Below, piece after piece: positions 23,302 to 32,762 of a DNA stretch of 50,099 nt. Position numbers and translations under genes: made by a program. Source of the DNA: an uncultured Bacteroidales bacterium (GTDB taxonomy: Bacteria; Bacteroidota; Bacteroidia; Bacteroidales; Muribaculaceae); NCBI GenBank assembly GCA_902792435.1, contig CADAZN010000018.1, forward strand, positions 1 to 50,099. Direction: 5' to 3'. Under the pieces are notes generated by a model. That model was not told the origin of the DNA and searched no databases. It was given only the letters and a program-made list of their open reading frames with translations. How positions within the stretch are numbered: position 1 is the first letter of the stretch; each line of letters begins with the position of its first letter.

Positions 23302-25764
23302 ATGAAGTTAAACAGAATAAACTCATTACTCGCAACATTAGTACTGGCTGCAACAGCATTTATAGCAAATGCCCAATCGCCCATCACCGTACGTTGGGAC
23401 ATGGGCACAAACGATGCTAAGCCATGCTACTATAGTTCAAAGTTTGTAATCAAGAACGTGAGCGGCAAGTCATTAGACAGCAACTGGATGTTCTTCTTCA
23501 ACCAGTTTTCACGTCAACTTGAGTTGTCGCCTACATGCCCACTTGATATTAAGGAAGTGTCTACAACCTACTATCAAGTTAAGCCCAACGAGCGTTATGC
23601 CACACTCGCTGCTGGCGACTCGATTGTCGTTGACATGATGATGAAGGGAAAATTCGTGAATCTTTGGTATGCCCCCAACGGTGGCCATGTTGTGCTCGAT
23701 GGCGACACTAAACATCCCATCCCTGTGGCCATAGAAAGAAGTGAACTAAAAAAGCCTGGACAGTGGAGCGCCACAACCGATTATCCCGATGGTGCTAAGG
23801 TATATGCTTTCAACGAGCTAGTAAACAAGGGAGTGGCAAGTTCTTCTCCTTTTGACATCATTCCTTCTCCAAAACAAGTATTGCTCAATGACAAAGGCGG
23901 TGAGGTAAGACTTCCCAACCTAGTGTCGTTCAAAGCTCCCCCTTTCATGATGGCACGCAAGCAAGACTTTGGAAAAGTGAAGAATTTCCTCTCTAACAAC
24001 CTGCAGTATTACGGCATCCATGTGATGGACGACTGCCCATTTGTGATTGAGGCATGGGTTGACCAGAACATGAGCAACAATAAAGAATACTACGAGATGC
24101 TTGTTACCGATAGCTGCATTGTGATTAACGGCACTACCGATGTTGCTGTGCTCAACGGTGCCAAGACGCTGGTTGCAGCATTAGGCCACACCAAGCGCAA
24201 CACCTTGCCCTTGTGCAAAGTAGTTGATGAGCCCGACTTTGCCTATCGTGGGTTCATGGTCGACATTGCACGCAATTTTTATGGAGTTGACGAGATCAAG
24301 AATCTTATTGATTTGCTCGCACTTTACAAGATAAACACTATTCAATTCCATTTTGCCGATGACGAAGCATGGAGATTAGAGATTCCTGGACTACCCGAAC
24401 TCACGCAAGTGGCATCTCGTCGAGGATGTACTCTGGATGAGGTAAAAGACGGATTCCTTGCGCAAATATTTGATGGGAACGGCAATCCTAATGACTTGAG
24501 TCAGAGCGCAAATGGTTATCTAACAAAAGAACAATTTGTTGACTTATTGCGCTATGCACACGCTCGAGGCATCAAAATCATACCTGAGATTGACACTCCT
24601 GGACACTCACGCGCTGCAATTGTGGCAATGAAATATCGCTATAACAAAGTTGCCGAGTCATCACCTAAAAAAGCGCAAGAATACATTCTTTGGGACCCTG
24701 ATGACAAAGGTGGATATAAATCTGTTCAGGCCTATGCCAACAACGTGCTCAATCCTGCTCAAGAAGGGACCTACCGTTTTCTTGAAAAAGTAGTGAATGA
24801 GCTCTCAAAAATGTATCGCCAAGCCAACCTCACACTCGATATTGTCCACCTGGGAGGTGATGAGGTGGCTAGTGGCTGCTGGGACAACAGTCCTGCCGTT
24901 AAAGCCCTGATGACAAAGGAGAAAATGAGTGACACCCACGCCATGATGGAATATTACATCGATCGTGTTTCGGCGATGCTTGAACGCAAAAGCATCAAAA
25001 TTGAAGGATGGCAAGAGGTAGCTCTAAATCATAGCAACGAATTCAACAAACGCGTGGCACCACGCTTTGCAGGCGTGAACGCTTGGAGCACCATTGGCAA
25101 TCGCATCGAGGTGCCATATAAAGTAGCCAATGCCGGATATCCCACTATCCTGTCAAATGTAGACAACTTCTACATGGACATGGGATACAGCTGGCACCAA
25201 TATGAGCAGGGGCTGCACTGGGGCGGTGCTGTCAACGAATTTGACTCTTGGAAAGCTCAACCTTGGAATCTCTATGGCGACAACTCCGAAGGCAAAACAC
25301 ATCTCGCTAAGCGCGAGAACATAATCGGTGTGCAAGCACAGCTATGGGGTGAAACTCTGCGCAACTATAGCGAAGTAGAGAAGCTAGTTGTCCCCAAAAT
25401 TTTCGGACTCGTGGAACGAGGATGGAACTCCACACCCGATTGGGCCGGCAACGATGAAGATATGGCTCAATCTCGTGCCAAGTATAACATGAACATTGCT
25501 ACTTGGGAACTGCCTATGCTACACAAACGAGGCTATAATTTCCATGTAGCACAACCTGGCATCATCGTAAAAGAAGGAAAACTGTTAGCCAACGCTCAAT
25601 ATCCTCAGGCACAAATAAGATACACACTAGATGGCAGCGAGCCCACTCTCGCCTCACCACTGTGGACTGCGCCAGTCAAGGTTGATTCAAAATGCACCTT
25701 AATTAAAGCCAAGGCATTCTATTTAGGAAAACAAAGCGTGACAACTTATCTTTTTCTTAAATAG
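23302..25764 (+). CDS. GH20 beta-N-acetylhexosaminidase
   Basis: An 820-residue periplasmic or surface enzyme that cuts terminal GlcNAc/GalNAc residues from host or dietary glycans. It has a signal peptide (ATAFIANAQ) and an N-terminal carbohydrate-binding-like and GH20b domain. The catalytic barrel has YRGFMVDIARNFYGVDEI, HFADDEAWRLEIPG and HLGGDEVASGCWDN with the catalytic Asp-Glu pair at about 519-520. The C-terminal beta domain contains RYTLDGSEPTLASPLW (chitobiase C-type). Substrate-assisted retaining mechanism is family knowledge. Downstream is a long hairpin terminator. Confidence 0.95.
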   Translation: MKLNRINSLLATLVLAATAFIANAQSPITVRWDMGTNDAKPCYYSSKFVIKNVSGKSLDSNWMFFFNQFSRQLELSPTCPLDIKEVSTTYYQVKPNERYATLAAGDSIVVDMMMKGKFVNLWYAPNGGHVVLDGDTKHPIPVAIERSELKKPGQWSATTDYPDGAKVYAFNELVNKGVASSSPFDIIPSPKQVLLNDKGGEVRLPNLVSFKAPPFMMARKQDFGKVKNFLSNNLQYYGIHVMDDCPFVIEAWVDQNMSNNKEYYEMLVTDSCIVINGTTDVAVLNGAKTLVAALGHTKRNTLPLCKVVDEPDFAYRGFMVDIARNFYGVDEIKNLIDLLALYKINTIQFHFADDEAWRLEIPGLPELTQVASRRGCTLDEVKDGFLAQIFDGNGNPNDLSQSANGYLTKEQFVDLLRYAHARGIKIIPEIDTPGHSRAAIVAMKYRYNKVAESSPKKAQEYILWDPDDKGGYKSVQAYANNVLNPAQEGTYRFLEKVVNELSKMYRQANLTLDIVHLGGDEVASGCWDNSPAVKALMTKEKMSDTHAMMEYYIDRVSAMLERKSIKIEGWQEVALNHSNEFNKRVAPRFAGVNAWSTIGNRIEVPYKVANAGYPTILSNVDNFYMDMGYSWHQYEQGLHWGGAVNEFDSWKAQPWNLYGDNSEGKTHLAKRENIIGVQAQLWGETLRNYSEVEKLVVPKIFGLVERGWNSTPDWAGNDEDMAQSRAKYNMNIATWELPMLHKRGYNFHVAQPGIIVKEGKLLANAQYPQAQIRYTLDGSEPTLASPLWTAPVKVDSKCTLIKAKAFYLGKQSVTTYLFLK

Positions 25765-25777
25765 GAAGTAGGAAGTG

Positions 25778-25815
25778 AGAAGTGTGCAGGAATTAGTTTT
25801 TTCCTTCACACTTCT
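25778..25815 (+). terminator. Terminator after the GH20 gene
   Basis: AGAAGTGTG-C-AGGAA paired with TTCCT-T-CACACTTCT around an 8-nt loop: a 14-bp stem with one internal mismatch, followed by TATTTAA. Just before it are heptamer-like units (AGGAAGT, AGGAAGTGAG). Confidence 0.75.
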
Positions 25816-25865
25816 TATTTAATACTTTAATTTTGTATTTATTTGCATTTTTTTTGATAAAAATT

Positions 25866-25895
25866 TTGTGAATTAATAAATAAAATTTATTTTTG
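25866..25895 (+). promoter_or_regulatory. Promoter of the secreted beta-rich protein
   Basis: TTG (25866-25868) and TATTTTTG (25888-25895), spacing 19 nt. The leader to the ATG at 25987 is about 85 nt and AT-rich. Confidence 0.7.
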
Positions 25896-25986
25896 TGAGT
25901 TGAATTGTAATTTTAATAAACCATAGAATTGGATATTATAATCAGCGATTTTAAATAACGTTATTTACTAATCAATTTTTGTTATC

Positions 25987-27822
25987 ATGAAGAAATTTTT
26001 ACTTCTTGCAGCTTTCTTTGCTGTATTGTCGGTAAGTGCACAAGAGTTCACACTTACTGAGGTAACTAGCACTGCTAATGTTCCTGCCGACCGCATGAAC
26101 AACCGTCAAGGCTTCGGTTATAGTGGGGCATTTATAGTAATGGACAAGGTGCTTGGTCAAATCAACTCCTACAACCCCGAGGATGGCTCTTTAATTGGCA
26201 CCCTTGAGACTGGCGCCACCGCTTCTTGGCCTGCAGTGACTCGCGACGATGCTGGCAACATCATCGCTCGCGTTGACAACAGCTGGCCTGGCAATTTCAT
26301 GGCCGACACTGTAATTATGAAGATTTTCCCAGTTGGCAGTGAAGAGCCCATTGATGTTGTGGGCAACATCTTCGCCGACTTTGAGGCCGAGAATGGCCGC
26401 TGCGACTTCTTCAGCTTCATCGAGGGCAATGTGATGGACGAGGAAGAGGGCGGTATCCTCTGGCTCGTTACTGCCAAGTCTACCGGCATCCTCAAGGTTC
26501 CATTCCTGGGTGGCGAGATTGATCACGACCACATCGCTCTGTTCCCAGTTGAGGGTGCTACTCTTGCTCCAACCAGCTCTACCGTAGTTAACCCCTACGT
26601 TGCTGCCGATGGCACCAAGCACTACATGCTGTGGACCCGCAATGCTAACGCTGTTGACCTGGTGATGAACGAGACTGAGGACGGCTTCATTGGCACTACC
26701 TTTACTCTTCCTAACAAGGGCGCTACCAACGGCTGCTTCCCATTTACCTTCGGTGGCAAAGACCTGGTTATCTACACCACTCTGCCTAACTACGGCAACG
26801 CTTGGGCTATCGCCGAGAAGAACGCCGAGGAGCCCATCGCAGTGGTTCCTGAAGAGCCTGGCTATGTTACCAATGGCTTCCAGTGCAACTGGCTCAACGC
26901 CGAGCTTGTTAACGAGCACAAGGCTATCATCTATCAATACTTCCCCGGCAACTACTTCAAGACCTATGAGTTGACTATCCCAGGTGGCGAAGAGCACACT
27001 TATGCAGTTTGCGGTGCTCCTGCAGCTTTGTTTGGCATGGAGAACGATTGGGATCCAGCAGCTGCTCCCGAGATGGCTCTCAACGAGGAAAGCGGTCTCT
27101 ACTGGTGGACAAGCGAGCCAACTTATCTCAGTGGCAATGTTGAGTTCAAGGTTGTTCAAGACCATGCTTGGGACGTATGCTATCCCGAGAACAATTATGT
27201 AGTTAATGTTGAGGCTCCAGGTGAGTACATTCTCTATGTAACTTACAACCCAGAGAACAACGAGGTTAACGCATATCTTACCGGGGAAACACAGCAACCT
27301 AAGGTTTACATCATTGGTGAGGTTAACGGCAACTCTTGGGCTACTAACGTAGGCGTTGAGATGGAAACTGAGGATGACAACATTTTCACCTCTATTGTAA
27401 CTCTTGATCGTCCTGACAGGGATGATGTTCAGTACTGCTACTTCAGCTTCGCTACTAAGCTGATGGAAGCTGCCGACGACTGGAACGGTCTTGCACCTTA
27501 CCGCTTCGGCGCTGTTTCAGAGGCAACTGCCGACAATCCTAACGGCGACTTCCAGTTCTTCCCCGAAATGGATGGACAGCCTCTGCAACTCACATTCAAC
27601 AACGGCCATGCATTTATGGTTCCCGAAGGCGAGTACAAGCTCACTGTTAACATGGAGGACATGACCCTGATTATCGAAAATCAAGCTACAGGAATCGAGA
27701 CTCTGAACTCCGATGTTAAGGTCGACAACACATGGTACAATATGGCTGGCCAGAAGTTCAACGGCATGCCAAGTGTTCCTGGTATCTACATCAACAATGG
27801 CAAGAAGGTTATCATTAAGTAA
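25987..27822 (+). CDS. Large secreted beta-rich protein with C-terminal GxYI-type tail
   Basis: 611 residues with a signal peptide ending SVSAQE. The N-terminal half (about 20-340) has repeating beta strands with NSYNPEDGS, PYVAADGTKHYMLWT and GGKDLVIYTTLPNYG, like a beta-propeller. The middle (about 345-545) has two carbohydrate-binding-like modules (CGAPAALFGMENDWD...; VYIIGEVNGNSWATNVGVEM). The end (TWYNMAGQKF ... GIYINNGKKVIIK) is the short C-terminal domain common on secreted Bacteroidales proteins. Codon use is strongly biased, as in highly expressed genes. It might bind glycans; I do not know the function. Confidence 0.7.
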   Translation: MKKFLLLAAFFAVLSVSAQEFTLTEVTSTANVPADRMNNRQGFGYSGAFIVMDKVLGQINSYNPEDGSLIGTLETGATASWPAVTRDDAGNIIARVDNSWPGNFMADTVIMKIFPVGSEEPIDVVGNIFADFEAENGRCDFFSFIEGNVMDEEEGGILWLVTAKSTGILKVPFLGGEIDHDHIALFPVEGATLAPTSSTVVNPYVAADGTKHYMLWTRNANAVDLVMNETEDGFIGTTFTLPNKGATNGCFPFTFGGKDLVIYTTLPNYGNAWAIAEKNAEEPIAVVPEEPGYVTNGFQCNWLNAELVNEHKAIIYQYFPGNYFKTYELTIPGGEEHTYAVCGAPAALFGMENDWDPAAAPEMALNEESGLYWWTSEPTYLSGNVEFKVVQDHAWDVCYPENNYVVNVEAPGEYILYVTYNPENNEVNAYLTGETQQPKVYIIGEVNGNSWATNVGVEMETEDDNIFTSIVTLDRPDRDDVQYCYFSFATKLMEAADDWNGLAPYRFGAVSEATADNPNGDFQFFPEMDGQPLQLTFNNGHAFMVPEGEYKLTVNMEDMTLIIENQATGIETLNSDVKVDNTWYNMAGQKFNGMPSVPGIYINNGKKVIIK

Positions 27823-27842
27823 TCTACTGCCATAATCAATCT

Positions 27843-27874
27843 AAAAGTGGGCTCACCTCGAGTCCACTTTTTTT
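27843..27874 (+). terminator. Terminator before the TonB-dependent receptor
   Basis: AAAAGTGG-G-CTC/GAG-T-CCACTTTT stem (12 bp with one G-T pair) and a run of T's after it. Confidence 0.8.
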
Positions 27875-27917
27875 ATACTTAAATACTATTACACTCTTTT
27901 TCTCGTTATAATAAATA

Positions 27918-30329
27918 ATGAGAAATATAACTATCAAGATAGCCATGTTGCTGGTTGCGCTGGTGGCCACATCAATGGCGATGCAAGGACAGATTAAGAT
28001 AAGTGGCACGGTGGTCGACGAACAAGACCAACCGGTTGAGTTTGCTGCTGTGCGCATCAGTGGCACCATGCTGGGTGTGAACACCGACCTGAACGGAAGA
28101 TATGAAATTTCGGTACCCGAGAAAGACACTATCGAGGTTGTGTTCTCGTGCATGGGCTACAGCGAAGTGAAACGCCGCCTAATAAAACCAGTAAGTCCTG
28201 TTGTCCTTAGCCCCAAGCTCTACAAAAAGAGTGTTGAACTGCAAGAGATTCAAGTAACTGAATACAAAAAGCAGACCAACACCATGCAGGACATCGACAT
28301 TGAAGTGGCCAAGATGACTCCAAGCGCCAGCGGTAATACCGTTGAAAACGTGATTACGACGCAGGCTGGTGTGAGCAGCAAGAATGAGATGAGTGCCCAG
28401 TACATGGTGCGAGGTGGCACCTATGACGAGAATAGTGTCTACATTAACGGTATTGAGGTTTACCGCCCACAGTTGATTACCAATGGCCAACAGGAGGGAT
28501 TGAGTATCATCAATGGTGACATGGTGCAAAAGGTAAACTTCTCGACTGGTGGATTCAATGCTGAGTATAGCGACAAGATGTCGAGTGTGCTCGATATCAC
28601 CTACAAGGAGCCACAATCCTTTGAGGGCAGCATCAGCGCCAGCCTGCAAGGTGGCACACTAACTCTGGGCCATAGCACTAGCAAGTTCTCGCAAATGCAT
28701 GGCGTGCGCTACAAACGCAACTCGTCGATGCTTGGCTCACTGGAATCGAAAGGAGAGTATGACCCACAGTTCTTCGACTATCAAACTCACATTGTTTTCA
28801 AGCCTAGCAAGAAATTCAAGGTGTCGCTGCTTGGCAATGTGTCGCTCAACGACTACCGATTCACCCCCGCCAACCGCGAGACGAGCTTTGGTACTTCGAC
28901 TAACGCAAAATCATTCCTCGTCTATTTCGACGGACAGGAGAAAGATAAATTCCACACCTACTTCGGAGCTTTGCAGTTTAACTACAAGTTTAACGACAAG
29001 GGCACCGACCTCACGCTCACTGGCTCGGCTTACCGAACCGATGAGCTGGTAGCCTATGACATCCACGGCGAGTACTGGCTCGACCAAGCTGGAACTAGCG
29101 GTGAGGGAAGTGTAGGAGGTGAGCTGGGTGTAGGCAAATATCACGAGCACGCACGCAACCGCTTGAAAATAAACGTTTACAGCGCATCTATCAAGGGAAA
29201 TATTGGTCTCAACAAGAATAATATCAGCTACGGCATACAGCTGCGCCACGATGTGTTCTACGAGCGTTCACGCGAGTGGCAGTGGCGTGACTCGGCAGGT
29301 TACTCGTTGCCTCACATTCCCGACGAGGTGAATGTTATCTACAACATGAGTTCTAAGAATGACCTGAGCACCAACCGCATCTCGGCATTCGTTCAAGACA
29401 CTTATCGTGCCTACACTGGGGCTGGTGCATTCACCTTCAACGTGGGCGTGCGCTACAGCTATTGGGATTTCAACAAGGAATCGCTCATCTCTCCTCGTTT
29501 CAGCATTGGCTACGTGCCTGAGCGAAACAATCGCTTCGCATTGCGATTGGCAGGAGGTCTCTACTACCAGGCACCATTCTACAAGGAATATCGCATTCAG
29601 TCAATTGATGAAAACGGAAACGCGATAATCACGCTTAACCGTGACATCAAGTCGCAACGAAGCATCCATGTGATTCTAGGCGGCGACTACTCATTCCGAG
29701 CTCTAAACCGCCCATTCAAGCTCACGTCCGAGATTTACTACAAGAATCTGAGCAACATGATTCCATATGAGGTCGACAACTTGAAGATGAACTATAGCGG
29801 CGTGAACTCGTCAAAAGGCTACATCGCCGGTATCGACTTCAAAATCTTTGGACAGTTTGTTGAGGGAACCGACTCATGGATAAGCTTCTCGCTGATGAAA
29901 ACTCAGGAGGAGCTCAATGGCGTGAAAGTGCCACTACCAACCGACCAGCGATATAGCGTGGCAATTTTCTTCACCGACTACTTCCCCAAGTTCCCACGCA
30001 TCAAGTTCAGCCTCAAGGGCATCATAAGCGATGGACTTCCTACTACAGCCCCACTGCGCACACGCGACGAGGGATACTTCCGTCAGCCAGCCTACAAGCG
30101 TGTTGACGTTGGCGTTTCTTATTTGCTCTTAGGCGAAGGTCACAAACCAGCCTCTGGCTTCTTCAGCCATTTCAAGAGCATTTGGCTCGGGCTTGACGTG
30201 TTCAACCTGCTTGACATCAGCAACGTGAGCAGCTACTATTGGGTAACCGACGTGAACCGCATCCAGTATGCCGTGCCCAACTACCTCACCCGCCGACAGT
30301 TCAATGTGCGCTTGCAGGTGAACTTCTAA
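27918..30329 (+). CDS. TonB-dependent receptor with carboxypeptidase-regulatory N-terminus
   Basis: 803 residues. Signal sequence (about 1-24), then a CarboxypepD_reg-like beta-sandwich (IKISGTVVDEQDQPVEFAAV ... EVVFSCMGY, about 26-100), the TonB plug (about 115-235; NTVENVITTQAGVSSK, MVRGGTYDENSVYINGIEVY, NGDMVQKVNFSTGGFNAEYS), and a 22-strand barrel to the terminal RRQFNVRLQVNF. No SusD partner is adjacent, so it is not a classical glycan utilisation pair. It is more like TonB receptors for cofactors, peptides or siderophores. Confidence 0.88.
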   Translation: MRNITIKIAMLLVALVATSMAMQGQIKISGTVVDEQDQPVEFAAVRISGTMLGVNTDLNGRYEISVPEKDTIEVVFSCMGYSEVKRRLIKPVSPVVLSPKLYKKSVELQEIQVTEYKKQTNTMQDIDIEVAKMTPSASGNTVENVITTQAGVSSKNEMSAQYMVRGGTYDENSVYINGIEVYRPQLITNGQQEGLSIINGDMVQKVNFSTGGFNAEYSDKMSSVLDITYKEPQSFEGSISASLQGGTLTLGHSTSKFSQMHGVRYKRNSSMLGSLESKGEYDPQFFDYQTHIVFKPSKKFKVSLLGNVSLNDYRFTPANRETSFGTSTNAKSFLVYFDGQEKDKFHTYFGALQFNYKFNDKGTDLTLTGSAYRTDELVAYDIHGEYWLDQAGTSGEGSVGGELGVGKYHEHARNRLKINVYSASIKGNIGLNKNNISYGIQLRHDVFYERSREWQWRDSAGYSLPHIPDEVNVIYNMSSKNDLSTNRISAFVQDTYRAYTGAGAFTFNVGVRYSYWDFNKESLISPRFSIGYVPERNNRFALRLAGGLYYQAPFYKEYRIQSIDENGNAIITLNRDIKSQRSIHVILGGDYSFRALNRPFKLTSEIYYKNLSNMIPYEVDNLKMNYSGVNSSKGYIAGIDFKIFGQFVEGTDSWISFSLMKTQEELNGVKVPLPTDQRYSVAIFFTDYFPKFPRIKFSLKGIISDGLPTTAPLRTRDEGYFRQPAYKRVDVGVSYLLLGEGHKPASGFFSHFKSIWLGLDVFNLLDISNVSSYYWVTDVNRIQYAVPNYLTRRQFNVRLQVNF

Positions 30330-30357
30330 AAAAACGTGCATAAAATGCCGTTTTTTC
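30330..30357 (+). terminator. Terminator after the TonB-dependent receptor
   Basis: AAAAAACG-(T)-GCA-TAAAA-TGC-CGTTTTTT, an 11-bp stem with one bulge, followed by the promoter of the next gene. Confidence 0.75.
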
Positions 30358-30369
30358 ATACAAAATCAC

Positions 30370-30377
30370 TAACTTTG
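30370..30377 (+). promoter_or_regulatory. Promoter of the ROK kinase
   Basis: TAACTTTG, an exact -7 box, 54 bp before the ATG at 30432. Confidence 0.65.
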
Positions 30378-30431
30378 TGCAAAATAAAAAACAAAACATA
30401 AAAACATTAACACGTTAAATCTAGAAACATT

Positions 30432-31394
30432 ATGAAACCCTATGTAATTGGTATCGACATGGGCGGCACCAACACCGCTTTTGGAATCGTGGACGCGCGC
30501 GGCACAGTTATCGCCAGCAGCTCCATCAAGACTGGTAAGCACTCGAAGATTGAAGACTATATCGACGAGCTCTACACCGAAATCAGCCGTATTATAGCAG
30601 CTAATGATGCCGAAGGTAAAATCAACGGCATCGGTATTGGCGCCCCTAACGCCAACTACTTCACTGGCGTGATAGAAGACGGTGTTAACCTGCCTTGGCC
30701 CACTCCAATACCCCTTGCCGACCTCATCAGCAAGAAGTTTGGCATTCCTTGCCTTATCACCAACGACGCCAACGCAGCAGCCATCGGCGAGATGACCTAT
30801 GGCGCAGCACGTGGCCTCAAGGATTTCATCATGATCACCTTGGGCACTGGTGTTGGTAGCGGCATCGTGGTTAACGGACAAATGGTGTATGGCCACGACG
30901 GTTTTGCAGGTGAGCTTGGTCACGTAATTATGAAGCGCAACAATGGTCGCGTGTGCGGCTGTGGACGCACTGGCTGCCTCGAGGCTTATTGCTCGGCAAC
31001 AGGTGTGGCACGCACAGCACGTGAGTTCCTTGAGATTCGCGACGACAAGTCTCTGCTTAGGGAATACGACATCGAGAACATCACATCTAAGGACGTGTAT
31101 GACTGCGCTGTCAAGGGCGACAAGCTGGCACTCGACATCTTCAATTACACTGGAACAATACTGGGTGAAGCACTTGCCGACTTCGTTACCTTCTCGAGCC
31201 CAGAGGCATTCGTTATCTTTGGCGGCTTGACCAAGAGTGGCGACTACATCATGAACCCAATTCGCGAAGCCTTCGACAAGAACATCATGAAGGTTTTCAA
31301 GGGCAAGGTGAAGATTCTCATCAGCGAGCTCAAAGAGAGCGACGCCGCCGTGCTTGGCGCTTCGGCCCTCGGCTGGGAAATCAAGGAAGATTGA
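30432..31394 (+). CDS. ROK-family sugar kinase (glucokinase type)
   Basis: 320 residues. ATP-binding GIDMGGTNTAFGIVDARG at the N-terminus, substrate site ITNDANAAAIGE (Asp base near residue 113), GTGVGSGIVVNGQMVYG, GELGHVIM and the zinc-binding CGCGRTGCLEAYCS of ROK proteins (about 175-189). Without a DNA-binding helix-turn-helix domain it is a kinase, not a repressor. Bacteroidales ROK kinases phosphorylate glucose or N-acetyl sugars; the GH20 gene and this kinase may both act on N-acetylhexosamines, but that link is only an inference. Confidence 0.9.
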   Translation: MKPYVIGIDMGGTNTAFGIVDARGTVIASSSIKTGKHSKIEDYIDELYTEISRIIAANDAEGKINGIGIGAPNANYFTGVIEDGVNLPWPTPIPLADLISKKFGIPCLITNDANAAAIGEMTYGAARGLKDFIMITLGTGVGSGIVVNGQMVYGHDGFAGELGHVIMKRNNGRVCGCGRTGCLEAYCSATGVARTAREFLEIRDDKSLLREYDIENITSKDVYDCAVKGDKLALDIFNYTGTILGEALADFVTFSSPEAFVIFGGLTKSGDYIMNPIREAFDKNIMKVFKGKVKILISELKESDAAVLGASALGWEIKED

Positions 31395-31417
31395 ATTCGT
31401 AAGTGTTTTTTAAAATG

Positions 31418-31480
31418 CTAAGCGCACGCGCTTAGGAATCAACAATTGGGGTTGCAATTTATATGTAACCCCAATTTTTA
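31418..31480 (+). terminator. Tandem hairpins after the ROK gene
   Basis: Two hairpins: CTAAGCG/CGCTTAG (31418-31435) and AATTGGGGTT/AACCCCAATT (31444-31476) followed by TTTTT. The second has a canonical terminator tail. The rest of the 347-bp gap to 31741 is AT-rich and carries a promoter and a 120-nt leader for the next gene. Confidence 0.78.
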
Positions 31481-31591
31481 TCGTTTTTATTAGTATCACA
31501 TCCTATTGTATATAAATATAATAATTAAGAGACTCACGAGCAACTCAATGTCAACAAAAAAGAACATTCACAACATTCTCTCAACAAACAA

Positions 31592-31622
31592 TTGCACTAT
31601 TATAGAAAAAGCATTACTTTTG
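31592..31622 (+). promoter_or_regulatory. Promoter of the acyltransferase
   Basis: TTG (31592-31594) and TACTTTTG (31615-31622), spacing 20 nt. The leader of about 115 nt lacks an obvious structure. Confidence 0.6.
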
Positions 31623-31741
31623 CATGCTGTAACTAACGACTGAGATATAATTCACGCTCTAATGACGACAACAATAGTTTCCATCGCACCAAGCTATAAC
31701 ACATTATTGAATCGACCGATGGTTGCATTAATAACTACCCA

Positions 31742-32743
31742 ATGAAACGCTATTATAAATATTTCGACATATTCAAGTTCATTTGTTGCATGTTGGTTCC
31801 TATTTTCCACCTGCTTGTAAACGATACAGTTAAATACGGAGATTGGCTGGTACATGTAAGAGAAATGATTTTACCTATGTTTATCACCATCTCGTCCTTG
31901 CTCTTCTGGAGTCGTTTTCAATGGCACGATAAGGAAAAATCAAGAAAGCAGCTACGACATTATATTGGACGACTATTGGTGCTGATAATAGCATGGTCAA
32001 TAGTCTTGTTGCCGTTTTGGTTACATCAGTTCATTGAGCAAAACCCCAACAAGTGGCTCACTTATATTGTACCCAAACTAATGCTCTATGGTGGTTGTCG
32101 TGGAGGATTTTTCATTATGTCGCTCATTTATGGCAGCGCTATAATCTATCTACTCCATCGCTACTTAGGCAAGATAATTCCTTTCCTGCTCACATTAATT
32201 GTCCAAACCTATTATAACCTTGCTGCCGAAGGTATTATTGATGATTATCTCGGCGCTTGCATCAAGATAGGCATTTTCGACACCAACTACTTGTGCTTCA
32301 AATTCCTATTCTACATAGAAGCGTGCGTTTGGTTTATTCCATGGGTTGCCAGCAAGCTGAAAAAAGTCAACGCCGAGTGGGGACTATGGATATCGCTTGC
32401 AGCGTTTGTGGCGATATGTGCCGTGCCTGGCGACCTGGTGAGCTATATATCGACATCATGCTTTGTTATTCTCCTGTGCGCTTTCATGCTTAACTTGCAA
32501 GTGAAGCAGTTACCATCGTGGTCAATAATGTTGCGCAACATGAGCATATGCATTTTCTTCATCCATTTTGTGGTTATCGATTATGGCGAGCGTATATTAA
32601 GGCATTTCACTGGCATTAAACTTGCTGACTATGGACCTTTCATGGAGTATGTCATCGTAATGTCAATTACAGTTCCACTGGCTTACCTAATCGCCGGTCC
32701 TTTAGCGCAACGCATCCAATTAATCAAGAAATGGCTATTGTAG
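31742..32743 (+). CDS. Acyltransferase family 3 membrane protein
   Basis: 333 residues with about ten TM segments. Near the N-terminus: YFDIFKFICCMLVPIFHLL, the family's conserved K-x-x-x-x-x-x-x-x-x-H pattern (Lys-containing helix then His22), and the amphipathic REMILPMFITISSLLFWSRF. The protein matches the OafA/WecH-type group of inner-membrane O-acetyl/acyltransferases that decorate surface glycans. The sequence is more AT-rich than its neighbours. It stands alone before the convergent truA. Confidence 0.78.
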   Translation: MKRYYKYFDIFKFICCMLVPIFHLLVNDTVKYGDWLVHVREMILPMFITISSLLFWSRFQWHDKEKSRKQLRHYIGRLLVLIIAWSIVLLPFWLHQFIEQNPNKWLTYIVPKLMLYGGCRGGFFIMSLIYGSAIIYLLHRYLGKIIPFLLTLIVQTYYNLAAEGIIDDYLGACIKIGIFDTNYLCFKFLFYIEACVWFIPWVASKLKKVNAEWGLWISLAAFVAICAVPGDLVSYISTSCFVILLCAFMLNLQVKQLPSWSIMLRNMSICIFFIHFVVIDYGERILRHFTGIKLADYGPFMEYVIVMSITVPLAYLIAGPLAQRIQLIKKWLL

Positions 32744-32762
32744 AAGTAGTCACCAGCGAACT

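Noticed and set aside
26191-27297. 368-codon minus-strand frame opposite the secreted beta-rich protein
   Set aside because: Shadow of codon bias; the plus-strand protein has signal peptide, promoter and terminator.
30369-30923. 184-codon minus-strand frame opposite the ROK gene
   Set aside because: Shadow frame; no signal or domain.
23302-31394. Polysaccharide utilisation locus linking GH20, TonB receptor and ROK kinase
   Set aside because: No SusD gene, terminators separate the units, and the receptor has no sugar-specific neighbours, so I keep them as separate genes.
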